In this document: in pieces, positions 17,190 to 26,578 of the stretch
Layout of the letters: each line of letters starts with the position of its first letter
Numbering within the stretch: the first letter of the stretch is position 1
Assembly (NCBI RefSeq): GCF_003574965.1
Contig: NZ_CP032317.1
Coordinates: 3,720,001 to 3,784,000 of the forward strand
Origin: Hymenobacter oligotrophus
GTDB lineage: Bacteria > Bacteroidota > Bacteroidia > Cytophagales > Hymenobacteraceae
DNA length: 64,000 bases
Direction of reading: 5' to 3'
Notes under the pieces: generated by a model
Told to the model about the DNA's origin: nothing
What the model saw: only the letters and a program-made list of their open reading frames with translations
Databases searched by the model: none
Position numbers and translations under genes: made by a program

Positions 17190-17984
17190 CTAGGCTTGCT
17201 CGGCTTGCGTTGGGGCCGATTTTAAGGTGGGCGCCAAAGGGCCCGCGTTGGCATCGGCCGCTGAGGCGACGTTGCCGTTCATGGTTACCAACGTGCCAAT
17301 AGTTTCGCCTTGTGCCAGCTTAAGCAAGTTGCCCGCTTTGTTCATGTCGAACACAATAATGGGCAAATTATTCTCCTTGCAAAGCGTGAAGGCCGTCATG
17401 TCCATCACGTTCAGGTTTTTCTCCATCACCTCATCGAAGGTGATTTGCGGGTAACGCGTTGCCGACGGGTCCTTCTCGGGGTCGGCCGTGTAAATGCCGT
17501 CAACGCGGGTGCCTTTCAGCACTACGTCGGCTTCCACTTCAATGGCCCGCAACGAAGCGGCCGAGTCGGTAGTGAAGTAAGGCGAGCCGATGCCGGCGCC
17601 AAAAATTACTACGCGGCCTTTTTCGAGGTGACGCAGTGCCCGCCGCCGAATGTACGGCTCGCACACGCGCTGGATGGTAACGCCCGAAAGCAGGCGCGTT
17701 GGAATGCCCAGTTTTTCGAGGGCGCTTTGCAAAGCCATAGAGTTGATAACCGTAGCCAGCATGCCCATGTAATCGCCTTGCACGCGGTCGAGCCCAAAGG
17801 CTTCGGCTTGCACGCCCCGGAAGATGTTGCCGCCGCCAATCACCACAGCCACTTGCACGCCCAATTGCGCCACGGCCCTGATTTCCTCGGCGTACTGCAT
17901 CAAGCGCTCGGCATCGATGCCGTATTGTTGGCGCCCCATGAGGGCCTCGCCGCTCAGCTTCAGCAGAATTCGGTTGTACTTCAA
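17190..17984 (-). CDS. pyrH: UMP kinase
   Basis: 264 residues, about 28 longer than typical because of a C-terminal tail rich in Ala, Pro and Thr (after [10 protein letters not shown]). It phosphorylates UMP to UDP for pyrimidine nucleotide synthesis. The amino acid kinase fold is shown by [12 protein letters not shown] at the start, [38 protein letters not shown] and [18 protein letters not shown]. The tail is not conserved in the family as far as I know. It is upstream of frr and probably co-transcribed with it. Confidence 0.96.
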   Translation of the reverse strand: MKYNRILLKLSGEALMGRQQYGIDAERLMQYAEEIRAVAQLGVQVAVVIGGGNIFRGVQAEAFGLDRVQGDYMGMLATVINSMALQSALEKLGIPTRLLSGVTIQRVCEPYIRRRALRHLEKGRVVIFGAGIGSPYFTTDSAASLRAIEVEADVVLKGTRVDGIYTADPEKDPSATRYPQITFDEVMEKNLNVMDMTAFTLCKENNLPIIVFDMNKAGNLLKLAQGETIGTLVTMNGNVASAADANAGPLAPTLKSAPTQAEQA

Positions 17985-18053
17985 CGTTTTCAGATTAGGT
18001 TGTTTGACTTTGGCTAAGCGACACGGACCTAGGCAGTAATTGGCGCTGGCCCG

Positions 18054-18554
18054 TTAGGCAAACTGCACCAGTACCTGCCCTTTGGTTACGTTGTCGCGCA
18101 AGTTCACTTTTACGGCGCTTACCACTCCGTCGCCGGGGGATTTGAGGATGTTCTCCATCTTCATCGCCTCGAGTACCAGCAGTGCGTCGCCTTTTTGCAC
18201 GGTTTGGCCCGGTGCCACCCGAATGTCTACAATTAGGCCAGGCATCGGCGCCTTCACCTCGTTGATTTTGTTGTTGGCTGCCTCGCTCATGCCGAGTTTC
18301 TCCAGCAGCAAATCGAAACGGTCTTTGGCGTGCAGTTCGAAAAGGTGCCCGTTCAGCTTCAGGCGCACCTGCTTGGTGGCCGCATCCAGCTCCAAAAGTT
18401 CGGCCGAGTAGGAGCGCCCCTCCCACAGCAAGTGGTAGCGCCCCTCACCTAGGCTTACTAGGTCCCAGCCCAGTGGCTCCCCATCAACGCTAATTTCGTT
18501 TGGCTTGAAATCGATATTCCAAGACTGTTGGGAGCCGGTACGGACCTGTAGCAT
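18054..18554 (-). CDS. Biotin carboxyl carrier domain protein (acyl-CoA carboxylase subunit)
   Basis: 166 residues. The C-terminal biotinyl domain has the motif EAMKMEN with Lys132 as the biotin attachment site, preceded by KAPMPGLIVDIRVAPGQTV. The N-terminal half (DFKPNEISVDGE, YHLLWEGRSYSAELL) resembles the small biotin carrier subunits of propionyl-CoA or acetyl-CoA carboxylases of Bacteroidota. The partner carboxylase genes are not in the window, so the substrate is uncertain. It is 69 bases upstream of pyrH on the same strand and may be co-transcribed. Confidence 0.88.
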   Translation of the reverse strand: MLQVRTGSQQSWNIDFKPNEISVDGEPLGWDLVSLGEGRYHLLWEGRSYSAELLELDAATKQVRLKLNGHLFELHAKDRFDLLLEKLGMSEAANNKINEVKAPMPGLIVDIRVAPGQTVQKGDALLVLEAMKMENILKSPGDGVVSAVKVNLRDNVTKGQVLVQFA

Positions 18555-18594
18555 GCGAATGAAAATGTGGGGTGGAAAGCAGCGGAAAAGGGCT

Positions 18595-18602
18595 TAAAGA
18601 TA
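18595..18602 (-). promoter_or_regulatory. Weak -7 promoter candidate for the biotin carrier gene
   Basis: TATCTTTA on the minus strand, one mismatch to TAnnTTTG, about 40 bases before the ATG at 18554. No -33 element seen. Confidence 0.35.
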
Positions 18603-18660
18603 GGCGTAATCTGAAATTATTTCGGAACTTCAACCCCCAGATTACCCCAAATTCCGCGCA

Positions 18661-21240
18661 ATGAAATACCCGGCACTCGGTGCTCTTGTTTTGGCTATTG
18701 CGTTGCCCTTCAGTACGCTGGGGCAAACCAACAAGTCCGGAACGGCCAAGAAGAACGCCGCGAACAAGCCCGCGACTACCGACACACCCGGTCAGCCGCA
18801 AATCTCGTCGCAGTCCATCCTGATCGTGCCCAACTGGCTGCCGCCGGTTAACCCCATTCAGCCGGCTGCCACCCTCTTGCACGACCTCGTCGATACCAAA
18901 CTTGATGTTCGTTTCGATTGGGCCAAGCAATGGCTGCTCGGCGTGGCTACGGTAACCGTGCGTCCGCACTTTTACCCCCAAACCCAGCTCGTGCTCGACG
19001 CTAAAGGCTTCGAAGTCAAGAGCGTCAAACTAGTGTCGGGCGGGAAGGAGAAGAACCTCAACTACCAGTACGACAAAAAACGGCTGGCCATTACGCTCGA
19101 CAAAGCCTATGCTCGTACGGAGCCTTATCAGGTTCGCATTCAGTACACGGCCAAGCCCAACGACCTAGCCGCCGGGGGCAGCGCGGCTATTTCTTCCGAC
19201 AAAGGATTGTACTTCATCAACCCCCTAGGTGCGGAGAAAAATAAGCCGAAACAAATTTGGACGCAGGGCGAGACGGAGGCCAGTTCTTGCTGGTTTCCGA
19301 CCATCGACCGCCCCAACCAGCGCATGACGCAGGAAATCAGCCTCACGGTTGAGCAGCAATTCAAAACGCTCTCCAACGGCTTGCTGGTTGCCTCCAAGAA
19401 AAACAACGACGGTACCCGCACCGATACCTGGAAGCAGACCATTCCGCACGCGCCCTACCTGGCCATGATGGCCGTAGGCGATTACGCCGTAGTAAGCGAC
19501 ACGTGGCGCGGCAAAGCCGTTGATTACTATGTGGAGCCACAATACGCTGCGCACGCCAAAGCCATTTTTGGGCGCACTCCCGAAATGCTCGAGTTCTTCT
19601 CTAAGAAACTGGGCGTCGATTTCCCTTGGGAGAAGTACGCTCAGGTAGTTGTGCGCGACTATGTATCGGGCGCCATGGAAAACACCACGGCTACGGTGCA
19701 CGGCGACTTTGTGCAGAAAACCCGCCGCCAGCTTATCGACGGAAACGACGAGGAGGTGATAGCGCACGAGCTGTTTCACCAGTGGTTCGGCGACTATGTG
19801 ACCACCGAATCCTGGTCGAACTTGCCCCTTAACGAGTCGTTTGCCGACTACTCCGAGTACCTCTGGACGGAGCACAAGTACGGCAAAGAGGCTGCCGACA
19901 TGCTAGGGCATCGGCAAATGAACCTGTACCTAGAGGAATCCCAGTCGAAGCGGGAGCCGCTAATCCGTTACCGCTACGCCGATAAAGAGGACATGTTCGA
20001 CCGGCACTCCTACGAAAAAGGGGGGCGGGTGCTGCACATGCTGCGCAATTACATCGGCGACGACGCCTTCTTTGCAGCGCTGAACAAGTACCTGACCAGC
20101 AACAAGCTCTCCGCCGTTGAAGTGGCTGAGCTACGGATGGCTTTCGAAGACGTGACGGGCGAAGACCTGATGTGGTTTTTCGATCAATGGTTTATGCAGC
20201 GCGGGCATCCCACCCTCAACGTGTCGCATTCCTACGCCGATGGCAAGGTAACGCTCCACGTGGTGCAGAAGCAGGATACTACCTACCAGCCTGTTTACCG
20301 CTTGCCCGTAACGGTTACCACCTGGGTTAATAATCAGCCGACAGATCATAAGCTCACCGTGACAAAAGCGCGTCAGAGCTTTCAGTTGCCGGTGAATCAG
20401 CGCCCCAGTCTGGTGCATTTCGATTCGGACAAGATTTTGCTGGCGGAGCTAACCGAAGAGAAAAGCCAGGAGGAATTGCTGTACCAGTATTACCATGCCC
20501 GCAACTTCCTTTCTAAAAAGCAGGCCATCGAAGAGCTTCGGCCCAAAGTTGGCGACTTGGCTGTAAGTGGTATGATGCGCCATGCTTTGGCTGATCCTTT
20601 CTGGGGTGTTAGGGCTACGGCCGCGGAGGCATTGCGGCGCTACCGCGGCCCCGAGGGGGGCGCTATTCGGAAAGAGCTCGAACGCATTGCCACCAACGAC
20701 AAAGACAGTCGGGTGCGCGCTACGGGCATAGGAGCACTGGCTTCCTTCCAAAATGAGGATTTCGGTGCCCTGTACACTCGCTCCTTGAAGGATAGTTCAT
20801 ACGCAGTGCTCGGAGCGGCCATCAGTGCTTTAGCCAAATCACCGACGGTAAGCGCTCAGTCGTCCATTGAAGCATTACGTAACGACAAAAATCCGGTAGT
20901 AGTGTCCGCCCTGTCAAACTACTTCTCCCTCAACGGCACCCTCGATCATTACCAGTGGTACCTGGCCCAGATGGAAGACGCCGATGCTGCCACGCTGTAC
21001 CAAATGTTGCAAGACCTAGGGAGCTTCATGCTACGCATCCCAGCTGTAGAGCGCGACAAAGCCGTACGGAAGATGGAAATAATGGCCCGCACAAATCCTA
21101 GGTACGAGGTGCGCTTGGGAGCCTACAAGGGCCTCAGTACGCTTGCCAGTAACATGCCCGCGCTGCGAACTACCCTTGCCGACATTCGCAGCAAAGAAAA
21201 AGATGAGCGATTGATAGGGATATATAACCTGCTGCAATAG
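18661..21240 (+). CDS. M1 family metallopeptidase (aminopeptidase N-like) with HEAT-like tail
   Basis: 859 residues with a signal peptide (residues 1-21, ending LGQT), so periplasmic or surface located. The exopeptidase signature GAMEN lies near residue 337 and the zinc site HELFH at 369-373, with the third ligand Glu392 in NESFADY (HExxH-x18-E). It should remove amino acids from the N-terminus of peptides. Residues from about 620 onwards form alpha-helical repeats (VRATAAEALRRY, SRVRATGIGALASF, YAVLGAAISALAK) like HEAT repeats. Family, fold and active site are clear; the preferred peptides are not. It is divergent from the biotin carrier gene. Confidence 0.93.
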   Translation: MKYPALGALVLAIALPFSTLGQTNKSGTAKKNAANKPATTDTPGQPQISSQSILIVPNWLPPVNPIQPAATLLHDLVDTKLDVRFDWAKQWLLGVATVTVRPHFYPQTQLVLDAKGFEVKSVKLVSGGKEKNLNYQYDKKRLAITLDKAYARTEPYQVRIQYTAKPNDLAAGGSAAISSDKGLYFINPLGAEKNKPKQIWTQGETEASSCWFPTIDRPNQRMTQEISLTVEQQFKTLSNGLLVASKKNNDGTRTDTWKQTIPHAPYLAMMAVGDYAVVSDTWRGKAVDYYVEPQYAAHAKAIFGRTPEMLEFFSKKLGVDFPWEKYAQVVVRDYVSGAMENTTATVHGDFVQKTRRQLIDGNDEEVIAHELFHQWFGDYVTTESWSNLPLNESFADYSEYLWTEHKYGKEAADMLGHRQMNLYLEESQSKREPLIRYRYADKEDMFDRHSYEKGGRVLHMLRNYIGDDAFFAALNKYLTSNKLSAVEVAELRMAFEDVTGEDLMWFFDQWFMQRGHPTLNVSHSYADGKVTLHVVQKQDTTYQPVYRLPVTVTTWVNNQPTDHKLTVTKARQSFQLPVNQRPSLVHFDSDKILLAELTEEKSQEELLYQYYHARNFLSKKQAIEELRPKVGDLAVSGMMRHALADPFWGVRATAAEALRRYRGPEGGAIRKELERIATNDKDSRVRATGIGALASFQNEDFGALYTRSLKDSSYAVLGAAISALAKSPTVSAQSSIEALRNDKNPVVVSALSNYFSLNGTLDHYQWYLAQMEDADAATLYQMLQDLGSFMLRIPAVERDKAVRKMEIMARTNPRYEVRLGAYKGLSTLASNMPALRTTLADIRSKEKDERLIGIYNLLQ

Positions 21241-21304
21241 CGGGGTTTACCTCGGTCGAAAGTCAAGTACCAAAAAAAATGATCGGCTTTTTTTGGGTCA
21301 CTGC

Positions 21305-21334
21305 TTGACTTGCATCCGAAAGCATCTAATTTTG
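21305..21334 (+). promoter_or_regulatory. Promoter of the tRNA-Tyr/Gly/Thr-tuf unit
   Basis: TTG at 21305-21307 and TAATTTTG at 21327-21334, 19 bases apart, about 84 bases before tRNA-Tyr. Both elements and the spacing fit the Bacteroidota consensus. Confidence 0.7.
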
Positions 21335-21417
21335 CGTCTCCATTCAGCAATCGAGCTGCACAAGCGAATTAAACGAATGGGAGATAGCGCGGGCAAACGG
21401 CCAGCGCTTAAGCAAAC

Positions 21418-21500
21418 GGGGGGATTCCAGAGCGGCCAAATGGGACGGACTGTAAATCCGTTGTCTTACGACTTCGAAGGTTCGAATCCTTCTCCCCCCA
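21418..21500 (+). tRNA. tRNA-Tyr (GTA)
   Basis: 83 bases with a 7-bp acceptor stem (GGGGGGA with TCCCCCC), anticodon GTA at 21452-21454 in loop CTGTAAA, a long variable arm as expected for Tyr, and T-loop TTCGAAT. CCA is not encoded. Confidence 0.95.
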
Positions 21501-21526
21501 CACCCTTTTATGTCATTGCCCATAAC

Positions 21527-21599
21527 GCGGGAGTAGCTCAGTTGGTAGAGCGGCAGCCTTCCAAGCTGCAGGTCGCGGGTTCGAACCTCGTCTCCCGCT
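21527..21599 (+). tRNA. tRNA-Gly (TCC)
   Basis: 73 bases; acceptor stem GCGGGAG with CTCCCGC, anticodon loop CTTCCAA giving TCC, T-loop TTCGAAC. CCA is not encoded. Confidence 0.95.
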
Positions 21600-21633
21600 C
21601 ATCTGCTCACAGCGTGGCAATGTCATAAAACAA

Positions 21634-21705
<72 letters not shown>

Positions 21706-21869
21706 CAAGAGTGATACCAACGGGGCAGCGCGCCTGCCGCCGTATGGCCTGCAGCAAGCGACGTGCAGTTTTTTCCTAGGGAGAAGTCTGCGTTTCGCTT
21801 TCTTGCAGTATACACGCAGCGCGTTTCGCATCCTCTTTTTCCTCAAAATTTCTTCCCAATCTCCTTACA

Positions 21870-23057
21870 ATGGCTAAAGAAAGTTTTGACCGGTCCAAGC
21901 CGCACGTAAACATCGGCACGATCGGTCACGTGGACCACGGCAAAACGACCCTGACCGCCGCCATCACCACCGTGCTGGCAAACAAAGGTCTGGCTGCTAA
22001 GCGTGACTTCTCCTCGATCGACAACGCTCCTGAGGAAAAAGAGCGCGGTATTACCATCAACACCGCTCACGTAGAGTACGCTACCGCCAACCGTCACTAC
22101 GCTCACGTTGACTGCCCCGGTCACGCTGACTACGTGAAGAACATGGTAACCGGTGCTGCTCAGATGGACGGCGCTATCCTCGTGGTAGCTGCTACCGACG
22201 GCCCGATGCCCCAGACCCGCGAACACATCCTGCTGGCTCGCCAGGTAGGTGTACCGCAGCTGGTTGTGTTCATGAACAAAGTGGACATGGTTGACGACCC
22301 CGAGCTGCTCGAACTCGTTGAGATGGAAATCCGCGAGCTGCTCTCGTTCTACGACTTCGACGGTGACAACATCCCGGTTATTCAAGGTTCGGCCCTAGGT
22401 GGTCTGAACGGCGATGCCAAGTGGGTAGGCACCATCGAGGCTCTGATGGATGCTGTTGACAACTTCATTCCGATTCCTCCGCGTCTGACCGACCAGCCCT
22501 TCCTGATGCCGGTAGAAGACGTATTCTCGATCACGGGTCGTGGCACCGTTGCTACCGGTCGTATCGAGCGCGGCGTAATCAACTCGGGTGAGGCAGTTGA
22601 AATCCTCGGCATGGGTGCTGAGAACCTCAAGTCGGTAGTAACCGGTGTTGAGATGTTCCGCAAGATCCTTGACCGTGGCGAAGCTGGCGACAACGTAGGT
22701 CTGCTGCTCCGTGGTATTGAAAAAGAAGCCATCCGTCGTGGTATGGTTATCTGCAAACCCGGCTCGGTAACTCCCCACAAAAAGTTCAAGGCTGAAGTTT
22801 ACGTACTGTCGAAGGAAGAAGGTGGCCGTCACACGCCGTTCTTCAACAACTACCGTCCGCAGTTCTACTTCCGTACCACCGACGTTACCGGTATCATCTC
22901 GCTGGCTGAAGGCGTTGAGATGGTAATGCCCGGCGACAACGTAACTATCACGGTTGAGCTGATCAACTCGGTAGCTATGGAAAAAGGTCTCCGTTTCGCT
23001 ATCCGCGAAGGTGGCCGTACGGTAGGTGCCGGTCAGGTAACCGAAATCCTCGACTAA
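21870..23057 (+). CDS. tuf: Elongation factor Tu
   Basis: 395 residues. The GTPase delivers aminoacyl-tRNA to the ribosome. G1 GHVDHGKT, G3 DCPGHADY and G4 NKVD are all intact, and domains 2 and 3 follow with [10 protein letters not shown] and the C-terminal [14 protein letters not shown]. It follows three tRNA genes by 164 bases and precedes tRNA-Trp, secE and nusG, the conserved tufB-type arrangement. A hairpin terminator lies 18 bases after the stop. Confidence 0.98.
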   Translation: MAKESFDRSKPHVNIGTIGHVDHGKTTLTAAITTVLANKGLAAKRDFSSIDNAPEEKERGITINTAHVEYATANRHYAHVDCPGHADYVKNMVTGAAQMDGAILVVAATDGPMPQTREHILLARQVGVPQLVVFMNKVDMVDDPELLELVEMEIRELLSFYDFDGDNIPVIQGSALGGLNGDAKWVGTIEALMDAVDNFIPIPPRLTDQPFLMPVEDVFSITGRGTVATGRIERGVINSGEAVEILGMGAENLKSVVTGVEMFRKILDRGEAGDNVGLLLRGIEKEAIRRGMVICKPGSVTPHKKFKAEVYVLSKEEGGRHTPFFNNYRPQFYFRTTDVTGIISLAEGVEMVMPGDNVTITVELINSVAMEKGLRFAIREGGRTVGAGQVTEILD

Positions 23058-23075
23058 TCGTCGAAAGATCAATGC

Positions 23076-23113
23076 AATCCGCCCGCGAAAATTTCGCGGG
23101 CGGATTTGTTTTG
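23076..23113 (+). terminator. Terminator after tuf
   Basis: 15-bp perfect stem (23076-23090 with 23092-23106) followed by a T-rich stretch. The T-rich tail also contains the -33 element of the next promoter. Confidence 0.8.
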
Positions 23114-23135
23114 TCTGGAACCTTCACTACATTTG
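23105..23135 (+). promoter_or_regulatory. Promoter of tRNA-Trp (and secE-nusG)
   Basis: TTTG at 23105-23108 and TACATTTG at 23128-23135, 19 bases apart: a complete match to the Bacteroidota consensus, 40 bases before tRNA-Trp. Confidence 0.75.
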
Positions 23136-23175
23136 CACTCCCATTCAGAGCATCCGGCCCTGATCGGGTAAATAC

Positions 23176-23246
23176 ACGGGCGTAGTTCAAGGGTAGAATA
23201 GAGGTCTCCAAAACCTTTGATGGGAGTTCGAATCTCTCCGCCCGTG
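23176..23246 (+). tRNA. tRNA-Trp (CCA)
   Basis: 71 bases; acceptor stem ACGGGCG with CGCCCGT, anticodon loop CTCCAAA giving CCA, T-loop TTCGAAT, discriminator G. The 3' CCA is not encoded. It lies directly upstream of secE, as in many bacteria. Confidence 0.95.
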
Positions 23247-23261
23247 CTGATTAAAACCAGA

Positions 23262-23288
23262 AGCCGGCCGCTGCTGAAGCGGCCGGCT
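23262..23288 (+). terminator. Weak terminator or attenuator between tRNA-Trp and secE
   Basis: Perfect 11-bp GC-rich stem (23262-23272 with 23278-23288) with only a short T run after it. secE starts 28 bases later, so partial read-through is likely. Confidence 0.55.
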
Positions 23289-23316
23289 TTGCCTTACCGC
23301 CAACCGGCCACCCAAC

Positions 23317-23511
23317 ATGGATAAGTTGTCGAAATACTTCCGCGATACCGTCGAGGAGATGCGTTACAAAGTAACGTGGCCTTCTTTTGACGAGCTGCAG
23401 AAGAGCGCCGGTTTGGTGCTCATCGGCTCCATTGTGTTTGCCATCGTGGTTGGTCTGATGGATGTGACCTTCGAGTCGTTGCTGAAGGCGTTCTACAACT
23501 CGTTCCGCTAA
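23317..23511 (+). CDS. secE: Preprotein translocase subunit SecE
   Basis: 64 residues, the short single-span type. A charged N-terminal helix (EEMRYKVTWPSFDELQKSA) contains the conserved WPS motif and is followed by one transmembrane helix (LVLIGSIVFAIVVGLMDVTF). It clamps SecY in the inner membrane. It is followed by nusG after 25 bases, the conserved secE-nusG order. Confidence 0.96.
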   Translation: MDKLSKYFRDTVEEMRYKVTWPSFDELQKSAGLVLIGSIVFAIVVGLMDVTFESLLKAFYNSFR

Positions 23512-23536
23512 GTCTCACTATTTTTCAACAGTTAAA

Positions 23537-24097
23537 ATGGGAGAGTTGAAGTGGTACGTGGTTCGCTCGGTAAGCGGCCAAGAAAAGAAAGCCAAGCAAT
23601 ACCTCGAAACGGAAATTCACCGCCACGGCCTGGATGAGCTGGTGCCTCAGGTACTGATTCCGGCTGAAAAAGTTTACGAGATGCGCAATGGCAAGAAGCG
23701 GGTGCGTGAGCGTAGCTTCTTTCCGGGGTACATCCTGATTCATGCAGATCTTTCGCATGGTGAGGTAGACCATATTATCACCACGACTCCAGGTGTACTG
23801 GGTTTCCTGAGTGATAAGGAGGGTAAAACTGCCAATGCCAAGCCAGTACCGCTGCGCATGAGTGAGGTAAACCGCATCCTAGGTATCGTTGACGAAACGG
23901 AAGAGCAGCCCGCCGCGCTGGAAGTGCCTTTCGTTGTAAACGAAACAGTGAAGGTGATTGATGGTCCGTTCAACGGCTTTTCGGGTACTGTGAATGAAGT
24001 ATTCGAGGAACGCAAGAAGCTGAACGTCATCGTGAAGATTTTCGGCCGTGCTCAGCCAGTAGAACTGAGCTACACCCAGGTCGAGAAGGAACAATAA
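23537..24097 (+). CDS. nusG: Transcription termination/antitermination factor NusG
   Basis: 186 residues. The NGN domain begins [19 protein letters not shown] and contains [18 protein letters not shown] domain near the C-terminus has [18 protein letters not shown]. It binds RNA polymerase and affects pausing, Rho termination and coupling to ribosomes. It is transcribed with secE and probably with rplK, 115 bases downstream. Confidence 0.97.
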   Translation: MGELKWYVVRSVSGQEKKAKQYLETEIHRHGLDELVPQVLIPAEKVYEMRNGKKRVRERSFFPGYILIHADLSHGEVDHIITTTPGVLGFLSDKEGKTANAKPVPLRMSEVNRILGIVDETEEQPAALEVPFVVNETVKVIDGPFNGFSGTVNEVFEERKKLNVIVKIFGRAQPVELSYTQVEKEQ

Positions 24098-24212
24098 GAA
24101 CTGTTACAGTTGGGCCATTGGTCGTTCGCTCCGGACCGCTGGCCGCTTCCATATAGGAGCATTTTTCACAACGGCAGTGGGCGCCACCCGCTGTCGAAGT
24201 TCAACAAACCAA

Positions 24213-24656
24213 ATGGCCAAGGAAATCAAAGGTTACCTGAAGCTTCAGGTAAAGGGAGGCGCGGCTAACCCCGCCCCGCCGATTGGACCTGCACTTGGTT
24301 CGAAGGGCTTGAACATCATGGAGTTTTGCAAGCAGTTTAATGCTCGCACCCAGGATAAAGCCGGTCAAGTGTTACCTGTTCTCATCACCATGTACACCGA
24401 CAAGTCGTTTGACTTTGTGGTGAAGACGCCGCCTGCGCCGATCCTGCTCATGGAAGCAGCGAAGATTCAGAGCGGGTCGAAAGAGCCGAACCGTAACAAG
24501 GTTGGCTCGGTGACCTGGGATCAAGTCCGCCAAATCGCCGAAACGAAAATGCCCGACTTGAACGCCTTCAAGATCGAGTCGGCCATGAAGCTCGTAGCTG
24601 GCACCGCTCGCAGCATGGGCCTCACCATCACGGGTGAAAACCCCCTCACCAAGTAA
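24213..24656 (+). CDS. rplK: 50S ribosomal protein L11
   Basis: 147 residues from the ATG at 24213 ([16 protein letters not shown]); the open frame extends 12 codons upstream, but the family starts here. The N-terminal domain has [25 protein letters not shown] and the RNA-binding C-terminal domain ends [11 protein letters not shown]. It forms the GTPase-associated centre. First ribosomal gene of the rplKAJL-rpoBC run; rplA follows after 12 bases. Confidence 0.97.
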   Translation: MAKEIKGYLKLQVKGGAANPAPPIGPALGSKGLNIMEFCKQFNARTQDKAGQVLPVLITMYTDKSFDFVVKTPPAPILLMEAAKIQSGSKEPNRNKVGSVTWDQVRQIAETKMPDLNAFKIESAMKLVAGTARSMGLTITGENPLTK

Positions 24657-24668
24657 TTAGGAGAGACC

Positions 24669-25367
24669 ATGGCAAAAGTGAGCAAAAAGCGCAAGGAAGC
24701 CCTTGCCAAATTCGACCTGACGGAAGTACGGTCGCTGCAGGACGCTGCCAAAGTGGTGAAGGAAATTACCTACACCAAGTTTGACGCTTCCGTAGACATC
24801 GACGTACGTCTAGGTGTTGATCCGCGCAAAGCTGACCAGATGGTTCGCGGCGTGGCTACGCTGCCCCACGGCACGGGTAAAACCGTTCGTGTGTTGGCTC
24901 TCGTTACGCCCGATAAAGAAGCGGAAGCTACGGCTGCTGGCGCTGACTTCGTAGGTCTGGACGATTATATCTCCAAGATCGAAAAAGGCTGGACCGACAT
25001 CGACGTAATCATCACCATGCCGGCTGTTATGGCTAAGGTAGGCCGTCTGGGCCGTGTGTTGGGTCCGCGTGGCCTGATGCCGAACCCTAAGTCAGGCACC
25101 GTAACCACGGACGTAGCCAAGGCTGTGCAGGAAGTGAAAGCTGGTAAGATCGACTTCAAAGTTGACAAAACCGGTATCATTCACACTTCTGTTGGTAAGG
25201 TGTCGTTCGACGAGCAACAGCTTGCCGAAAACGCTTTCGAACTGATCCAGACCTTGCAACGTCTGAAGCCTTCGTCGGCAAAAGGGACTTACATCAAGAG
25301 CATCACGCTCTCGAGCACGATGAGCCCCGGCGTACCGGTAGACACCGCTGTTACTTCCGCCAAATAA
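24669..25367 (+). CDS. rplA: 50S ribosomal protein L1
   Basis: 232 residues, a normal length. It builds the mobile L1 stalk near the E site. Typical segments are [20 protein letters not shown], the glycine-rich [22 protein letters not shown], and the C-terminal [15 protein letters not shown]. Followed by rplJ after 15 bases, which leaves no room for a separate L10 leader. Confidence 0.98.
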   Translation: MAKVSKKRKEALAKFDLTEVRSLQDAAKVVKEITYTKFDASVDIDVRLGVDPRKADQMVRGVATLPHGTGKTVRVLALVTPDKEAEATAAGADFVGLDDYISKIEKGWTDIDVIITMPAVMAKVGRLGRVLGPRGLMPNPKSGTVTTDVAKAVQEVKAGKIDFKVDKTGIIHTSVGKVSFDEQQLAENAFELIQTLQRLKPSSAKGTYIKSITLSSTMSPGVPVDTAVTSAK

Positions 25368-25382
25368 GCAATACGCCTGATC

Positions 25383-25937
25383 ATGACGAAGGAAGAAAAA
25401 TACGCCCTCGTAGATGAGTTGGCCGCTAAGTTCGGCGAGTACAGCTTCTTCTACATCACGGATGCTTCGGGCATGACCGTGGCCAAGATCAACGAATTCC
25501 GTCGCCTGTGCTTCAACCGCGGCATGGAGTTCAAGGTCTACAAAAACACGCTGATCCGCAAGGCGCTGGACCGTCTGTCGGCCGATACTTCGGCAATGGA
25601 CGCCGCGCTGAAAGGTCAGTCGGGCATCCTGTTCTCGAGAGAGTCGGGCTCGGCTCCTGGTAAGCTACTGAAAGACTTTTACAAGTCGCAGAACTACGGC
25701 CGTGGCGTTGAGCCCAAGCCTGTTCTGAAAGGTGCTTACATCGACAGCGACGTGTTCGTAGGTGCTAACCAGCTTGAGACGCTGAGCACCATCAAAGGCA
25801 AGCAGGAACTCATCGGTGAAATCATCGGCCTGCTGCAGTCGCCTGCCAAAAACGTTATCGGTGCTCTGCAGAGTGGCGGCAACAAACTGGCTGGCATTCT
25901 CAAAACCCTTTCGGAAAAAGAAGAGGCCGCAGGCTAA
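25383..25937 (+). CDS. rplJ: 50S ribosomal protein L10
   Basis: 184 residues. The N-terminal domain (YSFFYITDASGMTVAKINEFRR, EFKVYKNTLIRKAL) binds 23S rRNA and the C-terminal helix (LIGEIIGLLQSPAKNVIGALQSGGNKLAGILKTL) holds the L7/L12 dimers. rplL starts 63 bases downstream, in the usual order. Confidence 0.97.
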   Translation: MTKEEKYALVDELAAKFGEYSFFYITDASGMTVAKINEFRRLCFNRGMEFKVYKNTLIRKALDRLSADTSAMDAALKGQSGILFSRESGSAPGKLLKDFYKSQNYGRGVEPKPVLKGAYIDSDVFVGANQLETLSTIKGKQELIGEIIGLLQSPAKNVIGALQSGGNKLAGILKTLSEKEEAAG

Positions 25938-26000
25938 CCGCTGCTCTCTTTCTCACTTTCATTCATCGTTTTCAACAACACCCCTCTAATTTTTTGCAAA

Positions 26001-26381
26001 ATGGCAGATCTGAAAGCATTTGCAGAGCAGCTTGTTAGCCTGACCGTTAAAGAAGTTAACGAACTGGCCACGATTCTGAAGGACGAGTACGGCATTGAGC
26101 CGGCTGCTGCTGCTCCCGTAATGGTAGCTGGCGGTGGCGCTGGTGCAGCTGCTGACGCTCCCGAGGAGAAGACTTCGTTCGACGTAATCCTGAAGTCGGG
26201 TGGTGCTCAGAAGCTGGCTGTAGTTAAGCTGGTAAAAGACCTGACCGGCCTGGGCCTGAAAGAAGCCAAAGAACTGGTTGACGGCGCTCCTAAGCCCCTG
26301 AAAGAAGGTGTTGCCAAGGACGAGGCTGAAGGCCTGAAGAAGCAACTGGAAGAAGCTGGTGCTGAAGTAGAGGTTAAGTAA
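26001..26381 (+). CDS. rplL: 50S ribosomal protein L7/L12
   Basis: 126 residues. The N-terminal dimerisation helices are followed by an Ala/Gly-rich hinge (about residues 35-55) and a globular C-terminal domain starting [13 protein letters not shown] with the conserved [20 protein letters not shown]. It recruits translation factors to the stalk. A long structured spacer of 345 bases separates it from rpoB. Confidence 0.98.
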   Translation: MADLKAFAEQLVSLTVKEVNELATILKDEYGIEPAAAAPVMVAGGGAGAAADAPEEKTSFDVILKSGGAQKLAVVKLVKDLTGLGLKEAKELVDGAPKPLKEGVAKDEAEGLKKQLEEAGAEVEVK

Positions 26382-26410
26382 TTAACCCCTCCCAATCACC
26401 TGCTTTAACC

Positions 26411-26471
26411 GGACTGACTAGATAGAAACAGGATACGGTCTATTCCAATTGCCGCACCTGTTTCTCAGTCC
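26411..26471 (+). promoter_or_regulatory. Long hairpin in the rplL-rpoB spacer
   Basis: Two stacked stems: 26411-26417 with 26465-26471, and 26425-26432 with 26457-26464, with a 7-base bulge on the 5' side and a large apical loop. It could protect the rplL mRNA end, be a processing site, or work with the next hairpin as an attenuator. Confidence 0.5.
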
Positions 26472-26485
26472 GACAAGCATGGATT

Positions 26486-26512
26486 AGACCTGGCAACTAA
26501 GTCAGGTCTTTT
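26486..26512 (+). terminator. Attenuator-like hairpin upstream of rpoB
   Basis: 7-bp stem (26486-26492 with 26503-26509) followed by TTTT. A short, leaky terminator fits the known need for less rpoBC than rplJL mRNA, as in E. coli; this function is inference. Confidence 0.5.
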
Positions 26513-26578
26513 CCTGTTTGTAGCCTGCAAACTTTGCTAATGGCCGTTTCTACGCTCTGGGAGCGTTTTTCGGCGAAA

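Noticed and set aside
25368-25382. L10 leader RNA upstream of rplJ
   Set aside because: Only 15 bases separate rplA and rplJ, too short for the known L10 leader.
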